From: an uncultured Pedobacter sp.
GTDB lineage: Bacteria; Bacteroidota; Bacteroidia; Sphingobacteriales; Sphingobacteriaceae
Direction of reading: 5' to 3'
DNA length: 64,000 nt
Assembly: GCF_946480185.1 (NCBI RefSeq)
Contig: NZ_CAMLIG010000007.1
Span: 1-64,000 of the forward strand
In this document: piece after piece, positions 21,701 to 30,528 of the stretch
Layout: each line of letters opens with the position of its first letter
Position numbering within the stretch: position 1 is the first letter of the stretch
Notes under the pieces: model-generated
The model's database searches: none
Told to the model about the DNA's origin: nothing
The model's input: only the letters and a program-made list of their open reading frames with translations
Position numbers and translations under genes: made by a program

Positions 21701-23587
21701 TTATTCAGTTTTAAGATATTTATCTAAAAAATCGGACAATTGCTTATAAAACAGTAGCTTACTGTTATTGTTTTTAAACAATTGTGTTTCATTTTCGTTC
21801 AAGATGTAATTAACCGGTACGCCTTTTTTACGCAGTTCTTTAACAAACTGGCTGGTTTCATTAACGTTTACTTTTGGGTCTTTACCACCTTGCGCTATAA
21901 ATAACGGAGTTTTTATTTTTTCAATCTGAAAAACGGGAGAAGCACTTTTCAAATAATCAATATCTGTTTCTGGGTTTCCAACTATTTCATTCAGCATTAA
22001 TTTGTAGGGCTTAAAATAAGCCGGGAAACCTTTAATGTAATTAAATAAATTGATATAGCCAGAGTATGAAGCGCAACATTTATAAGTATCGGGATGTTTG
22101 ACTATCTGATTTAAAGCGGAATAACCCCCAAAACCATAACCAAAAATCCCGATTTTTTGCGGATTGGCAATACCTTCGCTAATCAACCATTGCACACCAT
22201 CAAAAATGTCATCCTGCATTTTGCCTCCCCACTGTTTAAACCCTGCATTTTCAAACGCTTTTCCGTATCCGGTAGAGCCTCTAAAATTCATCTGAAAAAC
22301 AGCATAACCTCTGTTGGCCAAAAACTGCACTTCGGGAGAATAACCCCATACGTTTCTTTGGCTAGGTCCTTGGTGCGGCAAAATTACGCAGGGAATATTT
22401 TTTTTTGATTTGCCCAAAGGTAAGGTTAAATAGCCTTGGATAGTTAAACCATCTCTTGTTTTATAACTCACAGGCTTCATCTCACACATATTTTCCGGAT
22501 TAATGGCGGAGTTAACATCAGCTATTTTTTGCAATTTTCTTTGTTGTGTTTTATAAATATAATAAGAACCCGGATCTTTATCTGTATAGGCTTTAACAAC
22601 AAAATTGCGTTCTAAAGAATCTTTAGCTATAACTTCAACTTCCTGATTTGGCAGTTTCTTTAAAATGCTATCATAAATTTTCCGGTGATTTTCATCTAAA
22701 AAATGCGTCTCCCTTTTATCGTTTTCATAAATTACTGAAATGGGTTCATTTGTTAATCTGGACACCAAAACTTCAAGAATATCTGCATTTGGATTTGTAT
22801 AAATTAATTTAGATTCTTTACCGTTTACACAATCAAACTCCACTAAAGCCAGTTTGTCCCTATTAAGGTTAGATAGCGCATAAATAAATCTTTTATCTTT
22901 TGTAAAACCCACAGGTTTTAATGTGTTTTTAAAATTGTTGCTAATCACAGGCATAAAAGCATCGGCACTACTTTTACGGTAATAAATTGTTTCATTTACA
23001 CCATCGCCACCAACGCCTAAATTTACGTTTCCGGCTTCGTCTGCAAACCAAGAAACAATATTGCCTGGATTTTTAACAAAAAGCTTTTTTTCTCCTGTGC
23101 GGATATTTAATTGATAAACATCAAAAAATGCCTCGTCTCTCTCGTTCAGGGTAATTAAAACATTGATATGGTCATGCGCCACGGCATCCAAAATGTTTAT
23201 TTTCGTATTTTCTTCACTTTTTACTGTAACGCTATTTGTCCCATCACTATTTATCAAAAAAGCGCTAAAGCTGTTTACGCTGTCCTTTTGCTTCACACAC
23301 AACAACCTGTTATCCCCTACCCAATTTAGGTTGCGCACAGATGCATCTTTAAGATCAGTTACCCTAACGGAAGCGGTATCATTAACCGACCTCACAAAAA
23401 CATTTAATTTACCTTTATAAAATTGTAAGAAAGCGAGTGATTTTCCGTTAGGAGAAATTTGATATTTAGATTGTTGAGCGCCGGTGAAAAATGCTTCCGC
23501 AGGCAACAATTTTACTTTTGGCCCATTACTGCAACCAAAAATTAGTAACACTAGCAGAAAATAATATTTTTTAACCAAAAAACGCAT
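21701..23587 (-). CDS. S9 (prolyl oligopeptidase) family lipoprotein, predicted catalytically inactive
   Basis: The 628-aa protein has a lipobox with Cys19 (LLIFGCS), an N-terminal beta-propeller like DPP-IV/acylaminoacyl peptidases, and a C-terminal alpha/beta-hydrolase domain (RGSTGYGKAFENAGFKQWGG is characteristic). The nucleophile elbow, normally GxSxGG, reads GYGFGG with Gly485 in place of Ser. The Asp is present (Asp570 in GGKDPKV). Where active members have a His in a GHGF-like motif, this protein reads NENETQLF (about residues 597-604). It is therefore probably a pseudoenzyme. It is the first gene of an operon with a sensor kinase and response regulator, which suggests a periplasmic sensing or scaffold role. 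Confidence 0.88.
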   Translation of the reverse strand: MRFLVKKYYFLLVLLIFGCSNGPKVKLLPAEAFFTGAQQSKYQISPNGKSLAFLQFYKGKLNVFVRSVNDTASVRVTDLKDASVRNLNWVGDNRLLCVKQKDSVNSFSAFLINSDGTNSVTVKSEENTKINILDAVAHDHINVLITLNERDEAFFDVYQLNIRTGEKKLFVKNPGNIVSWFADEAGNVNLGVGGDGVNETIYYRKSSADAFMPVISNNFKNTLKPVGFTKDKRFIYALSNLNRDKLALVEFDCVNGKESKLIYTNPNADILEVLVSRLTNEPISVIYENDKRETHFLDENHRKIYDSILKKLPNQEVEVIAKDSLERNFVVKAYTDKDPGSYYIYKTQQRKLQKIADVNSAINPENMCEMKPVSYKTRDGLTIQGYLTLPLGKSKKNIPCVILPHQGPSQRNVWGYSPEVQFLANRGYAVFQMNFRGSTGYGKAFENAGFKQWGGKMQDDIFDGVQWLISEGIANPQKIGIFGYGFGGYSALNQIVKHPDTYKCCASYSGYINLFNYIKGFPAYFKPYKLMLNEIVGNPETDIDYLKSASPVFQIEKIKTPLFIAQGGKDPKVNVNETSQFVKELRKKGVPVNYILNENETQLFKNNNSKLLFYKQLSDFLDKYLKTE

Positions 23588-23754
23588 TAAGTTTATTTGT
23601 TTTAGCCAAGCGAAATCAAACGCCTAACCCATGTAACTTCAATCCAAATTAAGTATTAAAACAGGATTTAAGCCGATAAAAAGGGTAACATTTAGAATAC
23701 ATGACAAAAATGACATTTCGATATTAACAAGTATAAATTTCTATTTTAGCATTA

Positions 23755-25566
23755 ATGACCAAACGTTTTAAAATTTTAAGCAGCTTTATTTTTTTATTAT
23801 TTCACTTTTTTGCTGTAAAGGGACAAAACCAAGTAAACGACTTGGCTTTAGCTCGGCAATTTTATAATATTGGCGAATATGATAAATCTTTAACGATCTA
23901 TCAAAAACTATATGAAAGCAAAGGCGGAAACGAACTGTATTTTGAAGAATATTTCAATAATCTGTTAAAGTCGAAAAAGTATGATACCGCCGAGAAACTG
24001 ATCAATAAAAAAGTTAAAGAGAACTTTAAATACGGAATTGAGCTGGGCCAGCTTTATCTGGAAAAAGGCGATGTGGAAAAGGCCAACAAAGTATTTGACG
24101 AAGTTTTAAACAAAATGCCAAAAGATGAGTTTACGATAACCGATGTTGCAAACTCTTTTTACGCCATTGGCAATTACGATTTTGCGATTAAAACTTTTAC
24201 AACGGGCAGAAAACTCTTAAAAGATGAAACCGCTTTCAGTTATGAGCTCATTAACTTATATCGCTTCAAAAAACAAAAAACTGAGCTAACTACTGAGATT
24301 TTAAATATTTTAAGTTGGCAACCCGATTTTTTAGCGAGTGCAAAAAGCAGTTTAGCCAGAACTTATGAAAGCAATGATGATTACGATATTTTAAAATCAC
24401 TAGTGCTTAAAAAAATACAGAAAGATCCCCAAAACACCACCTATATAAATTTGTTGGCTTGGGTATATCTCCAACAAAAACAGTATGATTTTGCATTGGC
24501 ACAATTGATTGCGTTAGATAAACGTACCAGCGATAATGGCGGTTACGTATTTAACTTAGCCAATATATTGGTAGAAAATAAAGCTTATACCACTGCTGAA
24601 AAAGCTTATGATTATTTACTAACTAAGCCCAAAAACTCGCCCTATTACATTGCTTCAAAAGTGGCAATGTTACAGATCAAAAATCAGCAGGTGATTGATG
24701 GGAATTACTCGCAACAGCAAATTGAGCAGTTAAGTACTGATTATGAAATACTTTTAAACGAATACGGAGAAAACGCACAAACCGCATTTGCGATTAGAGC
24801 TTTAGCCAATTTAAAAGCTTTTTATCTGAATAAAACCGATGAAGCCAGCAGCTTATTGGAGAAAGCGCTCCATCTGCCGGGAATTAGTTCCGCTGTTTCC
24901 GCTGACATCAAACTCGATTTAGCAACTATTTACATTTTGAACAACCAACCTTGGGATGCGGCGCTTTTGTACGGGCAGGTAGAAAAAAGTTTTAAGGACC
25001 ATCCCATTGGGCAAGAAGCGAAATTTAAAAACGCCAAACTTTCATTTTATAACGGAGATTTTAATTGGGCAAAAGCGCAATTGGATGTTTTAAAAGCTTC
25101 CACATCGCAATTAATTGCCAATGACGCACTTGATTTAAGCTTGTTGATTCAGGATGATTTGGCCGTTGACAGTACAGGAAATGCGCTAAAACTATATGCT
25201 AAAGCAGATTTGCTAACTTTTAAAAACAAACCAGAAATAGCTATAAAAACTTTAGACAGCTTAACTCAGCTATATCCGCAATCTACCCTATTTGATGATG
25301 TTTTAATGCTAAAAGGAAATATTTACATTAAAGAACATCAATACCAAAAGGCAATAGAAAATTTTAATGAAATTTTATCCAAATACCCAAACAGCATTTG
25401 GGCTGACGATGCACTTTTTAAACTAGCCGTATTAGAAGAAGACGATTTGAAAGATTTAGCAAGCGCAAAAAAACATTACGAACAGTTAATTAATCAGTAC
25501 CCGGGAAGCCTTTATTTAATAGAAGCTCGTAAAAGATTCAGAAATTTAAGAGGCGATGCCTTGTAA
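23755..25566 (+). CDS. Secreted tetratricopeptide-repeat protein
   Basis: The 603-aa protein has an N-terminal signal peptide (FIFLLFHFFAVKGQ) and many TPR-like helical pairs over the whole length (for example ALARQFYNIGEYDKSLTIYQKLY near the start and IKEHQYQKAIENFNEILSKYP near the end). The last repeats resemble the BamD/YbgF-type TPR. It probably works in the periplasm as a scaffold. It is divergent from the S9-TCS operon and is followed after 27 bp by a DUF4286 gene. Confidence 0.82.
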   Translation: MTKRFKILSSFIFLLFHFFAVKGQNQVNDLALARQFYNIGEYDKSLTIYQKLYESKGGNELYFEEYFNNLLKSKKYDTAEKLINKKVKENFKYGIELGQLYLEKGDVEKANKVFDEVLNKMPKDEFTITDVANSFYAIGNYDFAIKTFTTGRKLLKDETAFSYELINLYRFKKQKTELTTEILNILSWQPDFLASAKSSLARTYESNDDYDILKSLVLKKIQKDPQNTTYINLLAWVYLQQKQYDFALAQLIALDKRTSDNGGYVFNLANILVENKAYTTAEKAYDYLLTKPKNSPYYIASKVAMLQIKNQQVIDGNYSQQQIEQLSTDYEILLNEYGENAQTAFAIRALANLKAFYLNKTDEASSLLEKALHLPGISSAVSADIKLDLATIYILNNQPWDAALLYGQVEKSFKDHPIGQEAKFKNAKLSFYNGDFNWAKAQLDVLKASTSQLIANDALDLSLLIQDDLAVDSTGNALKLYAKADLLTFKNKPEIAIKTLDSLTQLYPQSTLFDDVLMLKGNIYIKEHQYQKAIENFNEILSKYPNSIWADDALFKLAVLEEDDLKDLASAKKHYEQLINQYPGSLYLIEARKRFRNLRGDAL

Positions 25567-25593
25567 TAAAAAGCCGTTGATTAACTTAGCGCC

Positions 25594-25893
25594 ATGATTA
25601 TTTATAACGTAACTACCATTATTGAAGATGATGTACACGAAGAGTATATTCAATACATGAAAAACATACACATGCCCCAAGTTATGGCAACCGGAAAATT
25701 TATTGATTGCCACCTTTTAAAACTTAGCGAACCGATTAATGAAGGCATTACCTATTGTGCGCAATACGTTACAGATGAAGCCGATAAATTAACTGATTAT
25801 CGTGAGAATTATTCACCAAAGCTTCAAGATGATATTCAACTGAAGTTTGCCAATAAACTTGTCTCTTTTAGAAGTGTTTTAGAAAAAGTTTAG
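25594..25893 (+). CDS. DUF4286 family protein
   Basis: The 99-aa protein (MIIYNVTTIIEDDVHEEYIQYM...HMPQVMATGKF) has the compact alpha/beta pattern of the DUF4286 family, common in Bacteroidota and of unknown function. Its stop codon directly abuts the next ATG, so translation of the epimerase gene is probably coupled. Confidence 0.85.
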   Translation: MIIYNVTTIIEDDVHEEYIQYMKNIHMPQVMATGKFIDCHLLKLSEPINEGITYCAQYVTDEADKLTDYRENYSPKLQDDIQLKFANKLVSFRSVLEKV

Positions 25894-26442
25894 ATGAATG
25901 TTATAGAAACCCCTATTAAAGATTTGCTGATTATTGAACCAAAAATTTGGAGAGATGACAGAGGTTATTTTTTTGAAAGTTACAACAAAGAAGCTTTTAA
26001 AAAAATTGGGATAACCGCAGAGTTTGTACAAGACAATCAATCTTATTCTCATAAAAACGCATTACGCGGACTACATGCGCAAGCACATCCTTACGCACAG
26101 GGCAAATTGGTAAGGGTAATACAAGGAAAAGTTTTGGATGTTGCTGTTGATATTAGAAAACAATCCGCTACTTACGGACAGCATTTTAGTATTGAACTAA
26201 GTGGCGAAAACAAAAAAATGTTTTATGTTCCGCCCGGTTTTTTACATGGTTTTGTGACTTTAGAAAATGAAACCATTTTCAATTATAAATGCACTGGTTT
26301 ATTCCAAAAGGACGCTGAGATTGGGGCAATTTGGAATGATCAGGATTTGGCGATTGATTGGGGAATAAACCCGATAGATGCTATCGTTTCTGAAAAAGAT
26401 GCATTATTGCCTCCTTTTTCTACTATTAACAGTCCCTTTTAA
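25894..26442 (+). CDS. rfbC: dTDP-4-dehydrorhamnose 3,5-epimerase
   Basis: The 182-aa cupin has the RmlC pattern: RGLHAQ with catalytic base His61, VRVIQGKVLDVAVDIRK, and FYVPPGFLHGFVTLEN. It makes dTDP-4-dehydro-L-rhamnose for surface polysaccharides. rfbA, rfbB and rfbD are not in the window, so the gene is separated from a standard rml cluster. Confidence 0.9.
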   Translation: MNVIETPIKDLLIIEPKIWRDDRGYFFESYNKEAFKKIGITAEFVQDNQSYSHKNALRGLHAQAHPYAQGKLVRVIQGKVLDVAVDIRKQSATYGQHFSIELSGENKKMFYVPPGFLHGFVTLENETIFNYKCTGLFQKDAEIGAIWNDQDLAIDWGINPIDAIVSEKDALLPPFSTINSPF

Positions 26443-26451
26443 ATTTTAAAA

Positions 26452-27246
26452 ATGGCGCTAAACCAAAAAACCTTAAGATTAAATAAAGCCATTAGCGATA
26501 CTGGTTTTTGTTCGAGACGCGAAGCTGACAAAGCCATCGAGGAATGCAGAGTAACAATTAACGGCCGGGAAGCTTCTTTGGGTGATAAAGTAAGCATTAG
26601 CGACGATGTTAGAATTGACGGCAGACGCGTACGGTTCAAAGATGAAGGCGATTCTATTTATATTGCATTTAACAAACCTAAAGGCGTTACCTGCACTACT
26701 GAAAGGCATGTGGAAGGTAATATTATAGATTATATCGGTCATCCAAGGCGTATTTTCCCTATCGGGAGGTTAGACAAGTTATCTGAAGGTTTGATATTTT
26801 TAACCAGCGACGGCGATATTGTAAACAAAGTTTTAAGAGCCGGAAATAACCATGAAAAAGAATATGTAGTTACGGTTAACAAACCTATAGATATTGATTT
26901 TTTAAGAAAAATGGGCAACGGTGTACCAATTATGGATACGGTAACCCAAAAATGTTTGGTTAAAAAGGAGGGTGAAAAGGTGTTTAACATCACTTTAACA
27001 CAAGGTTTAAACCGCCAAATCCGTAAAATGTGCGAATACTTGAATTACGAAGTTGTCAGACTTAAGCGTGTTCGAGTGATGAATATCACCACCAAAAACA
27101 TACCTGTTGGCACTTGGCGCAACTTAACAAAAGAGGAAGTATCGCAAATTATGGGTTTGGTATCTAAATCAAGCAAAACAGAAGAAGCTTCTAAAGGGGA
27201 TGTTGGCGAGCGTAAAGTGAGCAAAAAGAAAAATAAATATATCTAG
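26452..27246 (+). CDS. rluF: 23S rRNA pseudouridine synthase RluF-type
   Basis: The 264-aa protein has an N-terminal S4 RNA-binding domain (RLNKAISDTGFCSRREADKAI) and a RsuA/RluB/E/F catalytic domain with GRLDKLSEGL (catalytic Asp108). GLNRQIRKMCEYL is conserved in the family and fits RluF best. The last 35 residues are a Ser/Lys/Glu-rich tail. It follows rfbC by 9 bp. Confidence 0.9.
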   Translation: MALNQKTLRLNKAISDTGFCSRREADKAIEECRVTINGREASLGDKVSISDDVRIDGRRVRFKDEGDSIYIAFNKPKGVTCTTERHVEGNIIDYIGHPRRIFPIGRLDKLSEGLIFLTSDGDIVNKVLRAGNNHEKEYVVTVNKPIDIDFLRKMGNGVPIMDTVTQKCLVKKEGEKVFNITLTQGLNRQIRKMCEYLNYEVVRLKRVRVMNITTKNIPVGTWRNLTKEEVSQIMGLVSKSSKTEEASKGDVGERKVSKKKNKYI

Positions 27247-27300
27247 ATAATTCTTTGATCTGTCAAAGATAACATTCAGATTATCTTCAGTTTCTTCAGC

Positions 27301-27308
27301 TAATTTTG
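27301..27308 (+). promoter_or_regulatory. Putative -7 promoter element of the PAP2 gene
   Basis: TAATTTTG matches TAnnTTTG fully and lies 17 bp before the ATG. No clear -33 TTG is present at the expected distance. Confidence 0.4.
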
Positions 27309-27325
27309 TTAAAAAAGCTGAACTA

Positions 27326-28051
27326 ATGAAGAAATTACTGACGACCCTAATTTTAAGTATTTCAACCTCTTTGTTATTTTCTCAACAACTCACTACTGAA
27401 AATCAAGATTCTAAACCTTCTCCAAATTCATCAAGTCTATCTCAATCATACTATAAACTACCAACAAAAAAAGGCTTATACATTCCATTAATATTAACCA
27501 CTTATGGACTTAGCAGTCTGATCAGTTCCGATGTGAGGAATGTAAACTACTCCATTAGAGAAGAAATTTTGGAAAATGATCCTCATTTTAAAACCAGTTT
27601 CGACAATTATTTACAATATTTACCGGCCGCTACCACTTTTGCATTAAAATTTGGAGGAGAAAAAAGTGCTCACGGGATGTGGTCTTCTTTGAAGATTTAC
27701 GCTACATCTAGTATATTATTAGCGGGGACTGTTTATGCTTTAAAAACAGTTACTCATGAGCAAAGACCGGATGGCAGCGCCTACAATTCCCTACCTTCTG
27801 GGCATACAGCTACTGCTTTTGCCGCAGCGGAGTTTATGCACCAGGAGTTTAAAACCACAGTCCCTTTGATAAGTTATGCTGGCTATTTGGCGGCATCAAC
27901 AACTGGCACTTTAAGAATGTTAAACAACAGACACTATTTTAGTGATGTTTTGGCTGGTGCGGGTATTGGTATTTTAACTACCAAAGCGGCCTATTGGTTA
28001 AATGAAAAGCTTTTTGAAAAGCCTAAACCTAAAGTTCAATTTCCATATTAA
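27326..28051 (+). CDS. PAP2-family (acid phosphatase-like) phosphatase
   Basis: The 241-aa protein has a signal peptide (LILSISTSLLFSQQ) and the three PAP2 motifs: KTVTHEQRP, PSGHTATAF and RHYFSDVLAGAG. Such proteins dephosphorylate lipid phosphates or undecaprenyl pyrophosphate outside the cytoplasm; the substrate cannot be told from sequence. It is a single-gene unit ending in a terminator. Confidence 0.88.
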   Translation: MKKLLTTLILSISTSLLFSQQLTTENQDSKPSPNSSSLSQSYYKLPTKKGLYIPLILTTYGLSSLISSDVRNVNYSIREEILENDPHFKTSFDNYLQYLPAATTFALKFGGEKSAHGMWSSLKIYATSSILLAGTVYALKTVTHEQRPDGSAYNSLPSGHTATAFAAAEFMHQEFKTTVPLISYAGYLAASTTGTLRMLNNRHYFSDVLAGAGIGILTTKAAYWLNEKLFEKPKPKVQFPY

Positions 28052-28127
28052 CGAATTCCTTTTTCGGGTAATCCACTATTTACTTCTTTTTTTGGCTTAA
28101 TATTAGTTGCGTTAGGCGGATAAAGCA

Positions 28128-28172
28128 AGGCTTTTGCGCATTGGAATGTGCGCAGAAAAGCCTGTTCTTTTT
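28128..28172 (+). terminator. Terminator after the PAP2 gene
   Basis: An 8-bp stem (AGGCTTTT/AAAAGCCT) continues, after a small bulge, into a GCGCA/TGCGC stem around the loop region TTGGAATG. The downstream strand then reads GTTCTTTTTA. Confidence 0.75.
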
Positions 28173-28364
28173 ATGATTTTTCATTAGTATATATTTTGTT
28201 TAATGACTGCTTCATCATAAAAAAACCGTAGCGGAGCGGAGTGTGGCATACGCCGACCTTTAGGTAACGCCCTTAAAAAAAGCTGAAAGTATAAAACCAA
28301 GGCTACTATTATAACGAACATATTCTTTAATTAGGAATTGAAATTAAAACTTAAAGATGAACGA
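28173..28364. other. Intergenic region with a GC-rich structured patch
   Basis: Most of this spacer is AT-rich. Positions about 28228-28272 form a GC-rich island with the short palindromes GGCATACGCC and ACCTTTAGGT, unlike the surrounding DNA. I see no ORF. It might be a dispersed repeat or part of the egtB leader. Confidence 0.4.
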
Positions 28365-29513
28365 ATGAACTTAGCGGAAAAATACCTAGCCATAAGAAAA
28401 TATACCGAAACCATTTGCGAACCTTTGCAAACCGAAGATTATGTAGTGCAACCCGTGGCAGATGTTAGTCCGCCGAAATGGCATTTAGGGCATACGACCT
28501 GGTTCTTTGAAACTTTTATTTTGAAACCTAACGCTACAGAATACCAAGTTTTTGATGAGAATTACAACTTTGTTTTTAACAGCTATTACGAAAGCGTGGG
28601 TGCAAGGGTAATCCGTACAGATCGTGGAAATTTAAGTAGGCCAACAGTACAGGATATTTACAAATATCGGGCTTATGTTGATGAGGCTATGGAACGCTTT
28701 TTAGCTTGCGAAATTTCTGAGGAAGTGCGTGAACTGTTGGAACTGGGCCTAAACCACGAGCAACAGCACCAAGAATTATTATGTTATGATATTAAATATA
28801 TTTTAGGGCATAACCCTTTATTCCCTGCTTATTCATTAAAAAATATTGAGCGTAATTTAACTGAAAACGAGATCGGTTTTGTAAGCGTAAAAGAAGGTGT
28901 ATATGAGATTGGTTATAGCGGCGATGAGTTTTGTTTTGATAATGAATTAGGCCGACATAAAGTTTACATTAATGATTTCGAGATTTCTAAAAGCTTAGTC
29001 AGCAATGCCGAATATTTAGAATTTATAGAACAAGGCGGTTATCAGGATTTTAAATTTTGGCATTCACAAGGCTGGGAATGGGTTAAAAACAACGATATAA
29101 AAGCACCGTTATATTGGCATAAAGTTGATGGAAAATGGCTTCGTTACAATTTAACAGGATTAAACCCAATTAAAATGGACGAACCGGTTTGCCACATCAG
29201 CTTTTATGAAGCAGCTGCTTTTGCTGCATTTAAACAAATGCGCATACCTACGGAATTTGAATGGGAAGTTGCTTCTTTACAATTAAATTGGGGCAAGCTT
29301 TGGGAATGGACAGAAAGTGCATACCTACCCTACCCTAATTTCGCGAAAGCGCCCGGCGCAATTGGTGAATACAACGGAAAATTTATGGTAAACCAAAAAG
29401 TTTTACGAGGCGCTTCTGTAGCAACATCTCCGGGACATCAGCGAAACACCTATCGTAATTTCTTTTATCCGCATTTGCGATGGATGTATAGCGGAATTAG
29501 GCTGGTGAAATAA
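28365..29513 (+). CDS. egtB: Ergothioneine-type sulfoxide synthase EgtB
   Basis: The protein has an N-terminal DinB-like domain with a three-histidine iron site (His40 in WHLGHTTW; His131 and His135 in NHEQQHQE). A C-terminal formylglycine-generating-enzyme-like domain follows (PTEFEWEVASL, LRGASVATSPGHQRNTYRNFF, RWMYSGIRLVK). EgtB forms the C-S bond between hercynine and a thiol using oxygen. I chose ATG 28365 (MNLAEKYLAIRK; 382 aa); a TTG at 28338 would add nine residues. The usual partner egtD is not adjacent. The gene ends before a strong terminator. Confidence 0.88.
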   Translation: MNLAEKYLAIRKYTETICEPLQTEDYVVQPVADVSPPKWHLGHTTWFFETFILKPNATEYQVFDENYNFVFNSYYESVGARVIRTDRGNLSRPTVQDIYKYRAYVDEAMERFLACEISEEVRELLELGLNHEQQHQELLCYDIKYILGHNPLFPAYSLKNIERNLTENEIGFVSVKEGVYEIGYSGDEFCFDNELGRHKVYINDFEISKSLVSNAEYLEFIEQGGYQDFKFWHSQGWEWVKNNDIKAPLYWHKVDGKWLRYNLTGLNPIKMDEPVCHISFYEAAAFAAFKQMRIPTEFEWEVASLQLNWGKLWEWTESAYLPYPNFAKAPGAIGEYNGKFMVNQKVLRGASVATSPGHQRNTYRNFFYPHLRWMYSGIRLVK

Positions 29514-29532
29514 GCATCAAGCTTAAAGCAGA

Positions 29533-29647
29533 AAGCTTAAGGCAGAAATGGGCATAAAAAAGACCGGTTCTAACCGGTCTTTTTTATGCTGTAATTTGCT
29601 CGTTTTATATTCTTTTATACTAGGTTTTAGCTTTCTGCCTTCAGCTT
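29533..29647. repeat. Imperfect inverted repeat bracketing the egtB-ompA terminator
   Basis: AAGCTTAAGGCAGAAA at 29533-29548 recurs inverted at 29632-29647 with one mismatch in 16. A further near-tandem copy lies just left of the first arm. The pair encloses the terminator at 29552-29589. Confidence 0.7.
29552..29589. terminator. Bidirectional terminator between egtB and the OmpA lipoprotein gene
   Basis: An 18-bp perfect palindromic stem contains GACCGGTT/AACCGGTC, with A and T runs on its flanks giving a U-tract in both directions. It lies between convergent genes. Confidence 0.92.
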
Positions 29648-29661
29648 ATAGCCTAAGAAAA

Positions 29662-30528
29662 TTATTTTCTTTGTGGGGTTTCTAACAATTTAAAGAACTG
29701 ATCCAATTGTGGCAAAATTACAATACGGGTTCGTCTATTGGCAGCTTTACCTTCTGCGGTATCGTTAGAGGTTACCGGAACATATTCGCTTCTACCGGCG
29801 GCAGTCATTCTAGCTGGTGGAATGTTGTATTGATCTTGCAAAATTCTCACTACGGAAGTCGCTCTTTTAACACTTAAATCCCAGTTATCCAAAAGCACAC
29901 CATTTGATTTGTACGGAACGTTATCAGTATGGCCTTCAACCATAAACTCAATATCCGGTTGGTTCATTAATACTTTAGCAACTTTACCTAACACAGTTTT
30001 TGCACCTTCGTTCACGGTATAGCTTCCGCTTTTAAATAAAAGTTTGTCAGAAATATCAATATACACCACACCTTTATCCACTTTAATATTGATGTCTTTA
30101 TCGTCCATATTCCCAATTGCGCCTTTCAGGTTCATCACTAAAGCCATATTTAACGAATCTTTTCTGGCAATGGCCGATTGCAAATCTCTGATATAACTAT
30201 CTTTTGCACCTATGTTTTCTAAAGATTTGTTGATGCTTTCCGCCTGTTTCCCACTAATAACAGAAAGGTCTTTCAGTTGATTTACCATCACGTTATTGGT
30301 ACTTTTGATAGTCGAAAGCTGATCGTTAAGGTTTTTAATACGCATTTCATAATCAGAAGTACTGCTTTTTTTAGCGTTTTCACATGCCATTAACTGGTTC
30401 TGCAAATCTCTGTAAAGACTGTCAAGCCTTCTGTTTTCAACCTGTGCCTCTCTTAATTTTCTTGGCGCAGAACAGGATGCCATCATTAACGCAACTCCTG
30501 TAATTGCTAATACTGCTTTAACTTTCAT
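29662..30528 (-). CDS. OmpA-family peptidoglycan-binding lipoprotein
   Basis: The 288-aa protein has a lipobox (MMASC, Cys19), then a long heptad-like coiled coil (residues about 25-130), and a C-terminal OmpA domain (EFMVEGHTDNVPYKSNG, RATSVVRILQDQYNIPPARM, NRRTRIVILPQ). It probably anchors the outer membrane to the cell wall. It is a single gene facing egtB. Confidence 0.92.
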   Translation of the reverse strand: MKVKAVLAITGVALMMASCSAPRKLREAQVENRRLDSLYRDLQNQLMACENAKKSSTSDYEMRIKNLNDQLSTIKSTNNVMVNQLKDLSVISGKQAESINKSLENIGAKDSYIRDLQSAIARKDSLNMALVMNLKGAIGNMDDKDINIKVDKGVVYIDISDKLLFKSGSYTVNEGAKTVLGKVAKVLMNQPDIEFMVEGHTDNVPYKSNGVLLDNWDLSVKRATSVVRILQDQYNIPPARMTAAGRSEYVPVTSNDTAEGKAANRRTRIVILPQLDQFFKLLETPQRK

